A stretch of DNA of 64,000 bases from Bacteroidaceae bacterium (GTDB lineage Bacteria; Bacteroidota; Bacteroidia; Bacteroidales; Bacteroidaceae): positions 124,001-188,000 of the forward strand of contig JAFRTJ010000030.1 of assembly GCA_017427185.1 (NCBI GenBank). Direction: 5' to 3'. Below, piece after piece: positions 44,287 to 51,854 of this stretch. Position 1 is the first letter of the stretch. Every line of letters starts with the position of its first letter. Under the pieces are notes generated by a model. The model was given only the letters and a program-made list of their open reading frames with translations, did no database searches and was not told the DNA's origin. The position numbers were made by a program, and so were the translations under genes.

Positions 44287-44662
44287 CTTCTTTCATTTCT
44301 TTAGTTAGCCAAACATAATGAATTATTTTAGCACCAGAGTCATTAAGGCTATGAACAATTAGTTGAAGTAATAGAACCTTACTATTTAATGTTGCAACAT
44401 TAATTGGGCGTACCAATCCTTGCCCTAATGGATTGTTATAGTTTGTTAGAACAATGTCCAAACAAGAATCTTCTTTGTGCAAATTGAGGTTTATTGGAGA
44501 GTCTTTAACTGTGGTGTCAGTTTTGAAAACCAAACGAAATTTCAATGGTTTTAATTCAAAGATGACATTTTTATTATCATGTGTTATGACAGTTCCACTA
44601 TATAATACCTCATATTCATCAACTTCTATTTTCATTTCCCTTATTGTTATTTTTGATATCAA
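44264..44662 (-). CDS. DUF6864-like soluble protein
   Basis: 132 residues (or 123 from the ATG at 44635, MKIEVDEYEVLYSG). An all-beta-looking cytoplasmic protein. The sequence pattern, with GTVITHDNKNVIFEL, a central LTNYNNPLGQGLVRPI and a terminal SGAKIIHYVWLTKE, resembles the DUF6864 domain family of unknown function; this is from memory of the pattern and is not verified. It overlaps both neighbours, so the three genes are a tight operon. Confidence 0.65.
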   Translation of the reverse strand: MISKITIREMKIEVDEYEVLYSGTVITHDNKNVIFELKPLKFRLVFKTDTTVKDSPINLNLHKEDSCLDIVLTNYNNPLGQGLVRPINVATLNSKVLLLQLIVHSLNDSGAKIIHYVWLTKEMKEDENKNVQ

Positions 44663-45176
44663 TTAAAAAATGTTGGTTTACCAAATCATAAACTCTTTTG
44701 AAATGGTCTTCAGTTTCGTATACATTTTGCACATCTGGCAAAGTCTTATTATACAAGTTCTGTACTAAAATTTGAGTAACCTTATAGTTTGACAATATTT
44801 TAATTGGAATTGTGTTATGTTCATTATTTTCAACAGGTTTGTTGTTTGCTTTATCGCTGTTTAATTTATACCACATTTGCAAATCAGATAACGATTCGCT
44901 CACGACTACCAATAATTTTATCACTCGCTCTTCACGCATTATTCGTTGTTGTTTACTATCCACACAATAAGTATATGCGAGAATTGATGCAGAAAGTACA
45001 AGGCTACTTACTGAGCCAAAATAACTTCCAAAGTTTCCCCAGTCATTAGAATTCGAACTTAATCCAGAATGAAAAACATAAATGTATAGAGTAATAAACA
45101 ACATAAAACATATTAACGCTGATATCATAAATATCAACTTACTATGCTTATTAAACCATTCTGATAATTTCTTCAT
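44619..45176 (-). CDS. AbiC-like membrane protein (putative phage abortive infection)
   Basis: 185 residues. Two membrane helices (about 14-35 and 50-71). The stretch between and including the second, DWGNFGSYFGSVSSLVLSASILAYTY, resembles the putative phage abortive infection (AbiC-type) membrane proteins, in which W-G-x-FG-xx-FG-x precedes a helix. The C-terminal 110 residues are cytoplasmic, helical and charged. It is first in a three-gene overlapping operon, six bases after the Cro/CI-type gene. A defence role is inferred from this weak similarity and from the island setting. Confidence 0.6.
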   Translation of the reverse strand: MKKLSEWFNKHSKLIFMISALICFMLFITLYIYVFHSGLSSNSNDWGNFGSYFGSVSSLVLSASILAYTYCVDSKQQRIMREERVIKLLVVVSESLSDLQMWYKLNSDKANNKPVENNEHNTIPIKILSNYKVTQILVQNLYNKTLPDVQNVYETEDHFKRVYDLVNQHFLIDIKNNNKGNENRS

Positions 45177-45182
45177 AACATA

Positions 45183-45563
45183 TTATTTATTTAGCACCTG
45201 GATCACTTTATCTTTCAACCCCATACGCACAAATTCGTCTTGGCTGACATCAAGTTCTACAACAATTCGTGTAGGTGAATTAAGCCCTTTACGAAGTAAA
45301 TTCACTTCTCGTTGAAGTTTTTTTACTTCTTCTGCTTGATTCACTAAGAGTGAATCCGATTTCAACATTTCTCCTTCTCCACTTAACAGCCAATCGCCTG
45401 ATACATTATCAAAAGCATTATAAATAGCCTCTGCGTCAAATGAATTTCTTGTAAACCACATACTTAAAGCTTGTGGTGATATACCAACTGCAGAAGCAAA
45501 CTGCGCTTTGTTCCCTCCACAAAAATAAACAATTAATTGCTCCAACATCTCTTTCTTTTCCAT
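45183..45563 (-). CDS. HTH (Cro/CI-like) transcriptional regulator
   Basis: 126 residues. The N-terminal helix-turn-helix is KAQFASAVGISPQALSMWF (about 19-37), followed by DNVSGDWLLSGEGEML, a typical Bacteroidetes phage-repressor-like continuation, then a coiled coil (about 75-95, EEVKKLQREVNLLRKG) and a basic tail. It precedes the AbiC-like gene by six bases, so it is probably the operon's own repressor. Confidence 0.82.
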   Translation of the reverse strand: MEKKEMLEQLIVYFCGGNKAQFASAVGISPQALSMWFTRNSFDAEAIYNAFDNVSGDWLLSGEGEMLKSDSLLVNQAEEVKKLQREVNLLRKGLNSPTRIVVELDVSQDEFVRMGLKDKVIQVLNK

Positions 45564-45572
45564 TTGCTTAAT

Positions 45573-45931
45573 TTAATGATCACATTCATTTTCTATATTG
45601 TTCAAATTGTCTTCCAAATCGTCTAGTGAACCAGGAATGTGGAAAAATCTTGCATTTTCAAGGTTGTCTTTTGCGCTTGAAACCTCATTTGAAATATTGT
45701 CCAACTTTTCCTCCAATTCTTCAACCTTCTCGTTTAACTGTTCAACTCCATCGCATCCATCCTGCCAACAACGTGACCGTTGCGCCACTCTTTTGGAAGA
45801 ATACGCACCCCAGTAGTCATGTACTTGTGCCTTCGGTTGTAGGTCACATCAAGCTCCACGCTTCCGTACTTTTGCGCAGAAGCCCTTTTCCGTCTGTCGA
45901 AGACAAACTTCATGATCGGTAATTGACTCAT
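45573..45931 (-). pseudogene. Truncated, frameshifted tyrosine recombinase (integrase) remnant 1
   Basis: ATG 45931 opens MSQLPIMKFVFDRRKRASAQ and continues through VELDVTYNRRHKYMTTGVRILPKEW, the arm-binding N-terminal domain of Bacteroidetes tyrosine recombinases. The frame stops at 45736. The overlapping frame (to 45573) continues as a coiled-coil sequence (EQLNEKVEELEEKLDN), so the gene is frameshifted or chimeric. The core-binding and catalytic domains (R..H-x-x-R..Y) are missing. Upstream repeats at 45981-46072 look like arm sites. Confidence 0.7.
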
Positions 45932-45980
45932 AGTCTTTTTGTTTTAGAATTACACATTTTATATTGATAATTCTCCACCT

Positions 45981-46072
45981 GTGCTACCAAATTCTTTATT
46001 CCGTGCTACCAAATCCAGAAAATGGTAGCGCAAAACCGCCTTATGATACCGTATGATACCGCATGATACCGT
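45981..46072. repeat. Putative integrase arm-type sites and 10-nt tandem repeats
   Basis: GTGCTACCAAAT occurs at 45981-45992 and 46003-46014, and the complementary word TGGTAGCG at 46023-46030. ATGATACCG(T/C) is repeated three times head to tail (46043-46072). Such clusters just upstream of an integrase gene are what recombinase arm sites look like. Confidence 0.5.
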
Positions 46073-46152
46073 ATAGAAAAACAAAGGTTTCAATCCCATT
46101 TTTATCTATAAATCAACGTCTTACAAATCCAACTATTTGATTTTCAGTAAAA

Positions 46153-46188
46153 AAAGACAGGAAAACCAAATTGCGTTTCCCTGTCTTT
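46153..46188 (-). terminator. Terminator next to the middle tRNA-Ser fragment
   Basis: AAAGACAGG (46153-46161) pairs with CCTGTCTTT (46180-46188). On the minus strand it follows the tRNA 3' end copy and ends in a T run (complement of the A run at 46149-46155). Confidence 0.65.
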
Positions 46189-46379
46189 CAGCGGAGAGAG
46201 TAAAGTAGTATACCTGTACTGATATATTTTTGTTTGTAATTATAAGTTATTCTCATCTCTATGGATGTTTTTTTAGATAAGGAAGATATTTTTCTTCTAT
46301 CGAAAATGTATGCTATATGTGGTTGTGTATTCATAGAGTGTAATAAATAATGTTTGGAGTGTAATAAAAGTGTAAACAA
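46188..46379 (-). pseudogene. Truncated integrase remnant 2
   Basis: A 63-codon frame containing IAYIFDRRKISSLSKKTSIEM and MRITYNYKQKYISTGI, again the N-terminal arm-binding domain of a Bacteroidetes tyrosine recombinase. The likely start is the internal ATG giving MNTQPHIAYIFDRRK. The frame ends inside the middle tRNA-Ser 3' end copy, as expected if recombination at the att site cut the gene. All catalytic parts are absent. Confidence 0.65.
46190..46200 (-). repeat. Putative att site: partial copy of the tRNA-Ser 3' end (middle)
   Basis: AGCGGAGAGAG matches 11 bases of the tRNA-Ser 3' end and is bordered by its own terminator hairpin. Confidence 0.5.
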
Positions 46380-46383
46380 TAAA

Positions 46384-46415
46384 AAAGGAAAGCCTTTTGT
46401 TATTAGCTTTCCTTT
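46384..46415 (-). terminator. Terminator of tRNA-Ser
   Basis: AAAGGAAAGC (46384-46393) pairs with GCTTTCCTTT (46406-46415); on the minus strand it ends in a T run. It lies about 25 bases past the tRNA 3' end. Confidence 0.75.
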
Positions 46416-46437
46416 CAGTACTTTAGATAATACTCAG

Positions 46438-46522
46438 CGGAGAGAGAGGGATTCGAACCCCCGGTGCCTCTCAGCACGCCGGTTTTCAAGACCGGTGTAA
46501 TCGACCACTCTACCATCTCTCC
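46438..46522 (-). tRNA. tRNA-Ser(TGA)
   Basis: 85 nt on the minus strand. Acceptor stem GGAGAGA/TCTCTCC, anticodon stem CCGGT/ACCGG around the loop CTTGAAA (anticodon TGA, reading UCA), a long variable arm (GTGCTGAGAGGCAC), TpsiC loop GGGGTTCGAATCCC. The 3' CCA is not encoded, unlike the tRNA-Ala in this window. Its 3' end is the apparent integration target of the island on its left. Confidence 0.92.
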
Positions 46523-46549
46523 TAATGGATTGTGCTCTCAAAAACGGTG

Positions 46550-46557
46550 CAAAGGTA
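46550..46557 (-). promoter_or_regulatory. tRNA-Ser promoter -7 box
   Basis: The minus strand reads TACCTTTG followed by GCACC, 27 bases before the tRNA 5' end. Confidence 0.6.
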
Positions 46558-46611
46558 AGGGATTTTTTTTTAATCACCAAACCTTTGCATGCTTTTTTCT
46601 GAAAATGTTGC

Positions 46612-48717
46612 CTACCAGATATCCTCAGGTGTTTCTGGATTGTCGTAAATTTCCTTAGGACACCATTCAATGTAATCTATAAACAACTGCTTGGAGTACA
46701 GGTCTTGTACTGTTTTGAATCGTAAGTAATAGGTTTGATCAGCCAGCATTTTCTCTCGAACAATGATACGACGGGTCGACTTTTCCTGCATACGGTTGGT
46801 AACACTTGATCCAGGATTCTCAACAATGTACTCTGGGCCCTTCATGAAACCATTGTTACGCATTTTCTTATCAATCTCCGCATTGTAATCATCATCTTCT
46901 GTATCAGCTAGCCATCCCACGTTACTCAGGAAAACTCTTCCGTCGAGGTTGCGATATTGACCGCCAAGGGCCATATCTACAGGGATGCCCATGGGAACTA
47001 GGTTGTCGCGGTCAGTACCAAAATAGATTTGGCATATACCTCGCCATGCACTTTCTGTGGATACTCCCATACGTATCTCGTAGATACCATCTTCAGGTAC
47101 GGGTGGTACTTTCCATGTGCAATCGTAAAGTCCTTCGGTACAAACTTCATCTGCCTGATAGTTTGGCCAGTCGCTTCCCCATCCATTCAGGACATAGAAA
47201 TATGTGTCGGCGGCGTTCACCCAAAGATTATCGAAATACTTGTAGACTGCATCAGAGGTGAAATGGAAGGACTTGTTGTATCCCATGTTGCGCATATCGT
47301 TGTTCATCATTTCTTCTGTGAAGTCAAGGATATCGTAACGGATTCGTGTCTTGTGAAGTTCAGTGCTAACATGTTTGTCATATACCATTACCTTGTCTAT
47401 AGGATATACAATTGCATTGATAAGTTTCAGCATCTTTGAATCGGTGCCCGTATCTAAATAGATGCCTTCATTCTCAGGGGAGCAACTTATCTCGTGATAG
47501 GTGCCATGTCGTCCATTATCAAGGACGGGGAACCGATTAACATAAACTCCATTGCTTTCGCGACTTTCCCATAGGCGAACTAGACGGCGTTTACCCAAGC
47601 AACAATAGTGCGCCCATACAGGGACAGTGGGACTGTGGCTGCTTTTGTAGTTGTATCCCTTTTCGTTGTAGTGTATGACCAATTTATCTACAGGAAGGCG
47701 ATAGGGCAGCAGGTGATAGGTGACGAACTGGTTCAGCACGTTATTTGTATTGGCATAGTCGCTATTGTCTGCAGCATCGGCATAATATCCTTGTGAGACA
47801 ACCCAATTCTTCACATCTTCGACTGTGATATCAGGGATATCTTTGCCAAGGGTTTTTGACCAAAAATCATCTGTCTCAGCAAAGAGAGTAAAGCCATACT
47901 TTTTGTGTTGAGGATTTGGCCAGTTGTGGAAGTGGCTATTGGGGGCATCGAAAGTTGCATTGATGACTCCTGTTTTATATAACATCTCATAGGTTTCGTC
48001 TTTGATAAGATTCAGGGTATCGTTGAGATGGCATGCATCAATCAGTTTACCCATAACGCTGAGCCCACTAGAGAAGTTGGATGCATTGTTGTGCATCACT
48101 ATGCCCAGGGTCTTGTTGCTGGGATTGATGCAATATCCTAGTTGATGAATGCATCCATTCATAGCCAAAATATTTCGATTCTTGACATCTACTGGACAGA
48201 TTCCATCTATCCAGCAACTGTCAGGATTGTTTTTTGAGAAAAGAACGCTTATTTTGCGATCATACATGGTGTATACGCTAAATTCCTCATTGTTTTGAGG
48301 AAAATCGTACACCATGAAAGTCTTGTCAATTTCTGTACCATCCAGAATGCTGTTGAGTACGATTACATTTCGAATGGAGTCAAGAACTTCCTGATTGGGA
48401 AAAGATTCCCAATTAGCAGCTGGGATGATTTCTTGTATGACGAGAGAGTCCAAATACATTTGTATGGCATCGTTCGTAGGAGCAAAAACGGTGTAGGCTC
48501 CATAGGCTGTCATGAGTTGGTAAACTGTAGTCTCAGAAAGAGTGCTTAGTTTGGTTTCTTTCATCAAACGAACAAATTCACTGAACTGTTCATGCTCAGA
48601 CAGGTAACTTGCAATAGTTCGTTCGGTATTGACATATCGTGCAGACATGTCAATATGCTCCTTACATCCAACTAGAAAGAGGAGTCCCATGCAGATAAGA
48701 ATTGTTTTTTTCTTCAT
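46612..48717 (-). CDS. FAS1 (fasciclin) domain lipoprotein
   Basis: 701 residues. The lipobox FLVGC gives a lipidated Cys at 18. FAS1-like segments are seen near YGAYTVFAPTNDAIQMYLDSL (about 75-95), SILDGTEI and NGCIHQLGYCI (about 183), with a second, more divergent FAS1-like region at about 200-450. The C-terminal 200 residues (YFYVLNGWGSDW...GIYEIRMGV...) look like a beta-sandwich, as in DUF5108-type additions. Such lipoproteins accompany polysaccharide utilisation loci and probably sit on the outer membrane surface. It is last in a four-gene operon. Confidence 0.75.
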   Translation of the reverse strand: MKKKTILICMGLLFLVGCKEHIDMSARYVNTERTIASYLSEHEQFSEFVRLMKETKLSTLSETTVYQLMTAYGAYTVFAPTNDAIQMYLDSLVIQEIIPAANWESFPNQEVLDSIRNVIVLNSILDGTEIDKTFMVYDFPQNNEEFSVYTMYDRKISVLFSKNNPDSCWIDGICPVDVKNRNILAMNGCIHQLGYCINPSNKTLGIVMHNNASNFSSGLSVMGKLIDACHLNDTLNLIKDETYEMLYKTGVINATFDAPNSHFHNWPNPQHKKYGFTLFAETDDFWSKTLGKDIPDITVEDVKNWVVSQGYYADAADNSDYANTNNVLNQFVTYHLLPYRLPVDKLVIHYNEKGYNYKSSHSPTVPVWAHYCCLGKRRLVRLWESRESNGVYVNRFPVLDNGRHGTYHEISCSPENEGIYLDTGTDSKMLKLINAIVYPIDKVMVYDKHVSTELHKTRIRYDILDFTEEMMNNDMRNMGYNKSFHFTSDAVYKYFDNLWVNAADTYFYVLNGWGSDWPNYQADEVCTEGLYDCTWKVPPVPEDGIYEIRMGVSTESAWRGICQIYFGTDRDNLVPMGIPVDMALGGQYRNLDGRVFLSNVGWLADTEDDDYNAEIDKKMRNNGFMKGPEYIVENPGSSVTNRMQEKSTRRIIVREKMLADQTYYLRFKTVQDLYSKQLFIDYIEWCPKEIYDNPETPEDIW

Positions 48718-48738
48718 ACCTTTTCTATTATTTATGTT

Positions 48739-50631
48739 TTATTCTTTGTCTTTTTTCCATATGTATCGGTAGTTGAACCGACGATTAGGTGCTGCGTCTC
48801 CATCAGTGCATAGTGAGATTGCATCCTCAAGGGTGACGGGATTATCAATCCATTTAAAATCAAATGACAGGGAGTTCCCTTTCCCTCCTATGATTTTACG
48901 GGGGACAGAGAGCTCCAATTGGTTTCCTTGGTAGGCATAGGAGAGGATACCAGTTTGTATCCAATTCCCATTCTCGTAACGCATGAGTGTCGTCTTTGTG
49001 CCTGAGACAACGACTCTGTTCACCATATAATCATATCCACACCAGCCTGTTTCTGGATTCTGATCTGCATCAATCAGGAGTAGCATCCAATTATGATCTG
49101 TGTGAGGGCTGAGAGCTGAAGATGTCTCAACATAAAACAGGAGATTGCTATGTGTTACAGCTACTTTACATTGGGTTATGTCGTTACGTCCAGAGTTGTT
49201 GGTGTAATGAAGATCGCCATAGCCATCTTCGTCACGGTGTGTTATGTCACCTCGTGTGTCATAGTATGCTATAGGGATGAAATTCCACTTCAGGAAGTTT
49301 CCGTTTACTCGGAATTTTCTGATTCCATAATTTTGTGGAATAGGGCGAACTCCCTTGTATCGCCGTATGTTTTGCACCATTTGCATATAGAAGTTGTCAC
49401 CATATTTTTTGTCTTTGACAGGAGCAATCGTCCGATTGAATTCTGCATTGTATTGATCTATGAAGACCAAGTCCATTTTACGGTGAAGAAATTTTGAACC
49501 TGGCCAGCGACCTGCACTCCATTCGTTCCAGTCATTAAGGTAAATGAAGGAGGGGTCTACCAAGAGCGCTTCATCCCATCGGTCTTGGAAATAAATCCCA
49601 TAGGTAGTTGGGGCTTCCACCTCGTTCCCCAGCCAAGGTACATAAGCGCGAATGGGCATATCCCCTTTTCCCAAATCTGGTTCTTTAGTCTCACGGCGCC
49701 AACTCTTGCCAGTGATGGTGATGGGGTGTTGGGCAGGTGTGACAGCCATTTGTTCATATGTGCCTTTATGAGGAGTGGCTAGTTCGAAAGGCGTTTTAGA
49801 TGCAACAACAGAATCATTGAGCTCATATCCGAAGCACCAGTTATCTTCTGTGCCGACATAGGGTTTCCCATTCCATTCTTTATATCCCCACCACATGTTT
49901 CGGAGGGTGAAAAAAGATTTCACTTCGGGACTGTAATCTGCATTTTCTTTGAAGCTCAATCTGGCTCCATTTGAATCAATAGGTTGCGGATTTGCATTGT
50001 AAAGGAGAAGGGGCTTGCCTTCCCAGTAAAACCATAGTTCTTGGTATTTGGGTGTACGGTAGAAATAATTATAAAGTTGCTGTACCACGTTGTATACATT
50101 GCCATTGAAAGCCCAGAAACACATTTTGGGAACTTGGTTCCCTTCGGCCTTCATCTTCTCCATTGTAGAAAAAAGGACTTCCCATTCATCCCAATAGAAT
50201 GTGGCATTGGTTACATCCATGATGAGGACATCTACTCCCGCATCTGTCAGCATAGAGATGTCGTGGCGACATACATATTCGTCCTGACTAAGGAAATAGC
50301 CATATTCTGGTTCTCCCCAATGTAGGAATTGGTCCTTCCATGCAGGGCGATGCATATCGAAACGGCAACTATCATCTTGGGCCAATACTTTCGTCACGTC
50401 AGCCGTATATGGTTTTCCATTATGGTTGTTGCGTGTGTGCCAGGTAATGTAGAAGATACCCACTGTACGTGGTTTGTCAGTCTTCAAATCTCCTACTTCC
50501 AGAGAGGTAGGCATTGCTCGGCCAAGTCCATCTGTTGCAACCCAAGTGTCACTCCAGAGATCTTGTATACATTCTTGAGCAGAAGTCATCTGAATGTAGA
50601 GTAACATGAGGATGAATAATGACCATTTCAT
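48739..50631 (-). CDS. Secreted GH71/99-like protein with a C-terminal binding domain
   Basis: 630 residues. The signal peptide is MKWSLFILMLLYIQMTSA. The catalytic-type domain begins KPRTVGIFYITWHTRNN and contains MLTDAGVDVLIMDVTNATFYWDEW and FIYLNDWNEWSAGRWP, the pattern of GH99/GH71-like (beta/alpha)8 proteins, where acidic residues after such strands act in catalysis. The C-terminal part (about 460-625; MLLLIDADQNPETGWCGYDYMVNRVV) resembles a CBM9/DOMON-like sugar-binding fold. The substrate is unknown. Partner genes suggest a plant arabinosyl or rhamnogalacturonan-type glycan. Confidence 0.65.
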   Translation of the reverse strand: MKWSLFILMLLYIQMTSAQECIQDLWSDTWVATDGLGRAMPTSLEVGDLKTDKPRTVGIFYITWHTRNNHNGKPYTADVTKVLAQDDSCRFDMHRPAWKDQFLHWGEPEYGYFLSQDEYVCRHDISMLTDAGVDVLIMDVTNATFYWDEWEVLFSTMEKMKAEGNQVPKMCFWAFNGNVYNVVQQLYNYFYRTPKYQELWFYWEGKPLLLYNANPQPIDSNGARLSFKENADYSPEVKSFFTLRNMWWGYKEWNGKPYVGTEDNWCFGYELNDSVVASKTPFELATPHKGTYEQMAVTPAQHPITITGKSWRRETKEPDLGKGDMPIRAYVPWLGNEVEAPTTYGIYFQDRWDEALLVDPSFIYLNDWNEWSAGRWPGSKFLHRKMDLVFIDQYNAEFNRTIAPVKDKKYGDNFYMQMVQNIRRYKGVRPIPQNYGIRKFRVNGNFLKWNFIPIAYYDTRGDITHRDEDGYGDLHYTNNSGRNDITQCKVAVTHSNLLFYVETSSALSPHTDHNWMLLLIDADQNPETGWCGYDYMVNRVVVSGTKTTLMRYENGNWIQTGILSYAYQGNQLELSVPRKIIGGKGNSLSFDFKWIDNPVTLEDAISLCTDGDAAPNRRFNYRYIWKKDKE

Positions 50632-50661
50632 TCTATTGGTTTTGTTTACTAATCAATAGAG

Positions 50662-51828
50662 TTATTGCTCAATCCATTTAACCCATTTCTTATCTGTGTT
50701 GTATCCAGAGGCAACCATGGTTTCGATAAACTGAAGTCCACGTACGCCATCGTATACATTGGGGAAATCAAGGTATTCTGGCTTGGGAGTTTCACCATTA
50801 GCCTTCGCACGAATGGTTTTTGAGAAATTACGATAGATATTGGCAAATGCTTCAATATAACCCTCTGGATGTCCTCCAGGAGTACGAGTGTTCCATTTGG
50901 CGAGAGGACTCATATACCCATTTCCTGTACGAATGATTTCTGCAGGGCGGTCTGCCCAACGTGCAATCAATGTGTTGGGTTCCATCTGGTGCCACTCAAA
51001 ACCTCCCTTTTCTCCATATATACGAATGGTAAGTCGATTTTCCTCTCCAGTCGCAATTTGTGTGGAGTGGAGTACTCCGCATACGCCATTGGTGTAATGA
51101 AGGAAGGCGGCAGCATCGTCATCAATAGGACGTCCTTCCGCAAAAGTATTAAGTTCTGCACAAAGTTCCGTTACTTTTTCTCCAGTAATGTATTCTGAGA
51201 GATGCCAAGCGTGTGTGCCAATGTCACCAACACACCCACCCTTACCTGACTGAGTAGGATCTGTACGCCATCCAGCATTGTTGCCTCCTTCTAATTCTAT
51301 GCGTTGAGAAAGCCATCCCTGTGTATATTCCACATAGATACGGCGAAGCTTACCCAATTGTCCATCTGAAATGCGCGTCTTCATTTCTTTGACTGCAGGA
51401 TATGCAGAATATGTGTGAGTCAAAGCAAATGTTCTTCCAGTCTTTTCTACTTTCTCCTGAAGCTTTAGGGCTTCTTCTAAAGAAAAGGTCATAGGCTTGT
51501 CTAATACAACATCAAATCCTAAATCAAGTGCAAGTGCAGCCTGTTCATAATGTACTTTGTTTGGAGTGACGATAGCAACAAAATCCATTCGTTCATCATC
51601 GGATAATGTTGATTCTTTTTCCAACATTTCCTTATAATCGTGGTATATGCGTTTTTCTGGCACATGCCAGGCAAGTCCTGTGGTAAGAGAGGTTTGGTAG
51701 TTACGGCTAAAACATCCACATACCAGTTCAATGTCGTTCTCCATCAATGCAGCACGAAGATGGATAGGGCCAATCATAGCATTTCCTCCGCCTCCGATCA
51801 TACCCATTCTGAGTTTCCTGTTTGTCAT
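50662..51828 (-). CDS. Gfo/Idh/MocA-family oxidoreductase
   Basis: 388 residues. An N-terminal Rossmann domain with GMIGGGGNAMIGPIHLRAAL (about 9-28) for NAD(P), then VVLDKPMTFSLEEALKL (about 110-126), where the lysine of the KP motif is conserved, and a C-terminal alpha/beta domain with GDIGTHAWHLSEYITG containing the catalytic Asp/His context. No signal peptide, so it is cytoplasmic. It probably oxidises or reduces a sugar or sugar acid released by the neighbouring hydrolases. The specific substrate is unknown. Confidence 0.85.
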   Translation of the reverse strand: MTNRKLRMGMIGGGGNAMIGPIHLRAALMENDIELVCGCFSRNYQTSLTTGLAWHVPEKRIYHDYKEMLEKESTLSDDERMDFVAIVTPNKVHYEQAALALDLGFDVVLDKPMTFSLEEALKLQEKVEKTGRTFALTHTYSAYPAVKEMKTRISDGQLGKLRRIYVEYTQGWLSQRIELEGGNNAGWRTDPTQSGKGGCVGDIGTHAWHLSEYITGEKVTELCAELNTFAEGRPIDDDAAAFLHYTNGVCGVLHSTQIATGEENRLTIRIYGEKGGFEWHQMEPNTLIARWADRPAEIIRTGNGYMSPLAKWNTRTPGGHPEGYIEAFANIYRNFSKTIRAKANGETPKPEYLDFPNVYDGVRGLQFIETMVASGYNTDKKWVKWIEQ

Positions 51829-51854
51829 GATAAAATGTATTATTAGTTAGTATT

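Noticed and set aside
45573..45788. Independent small coiled-coil gene
   Set aside because: Its first codons overlap the integrase-like frame in another phase and it is best read as the continuation of the broken integrase region; a real small gene is not excluded.
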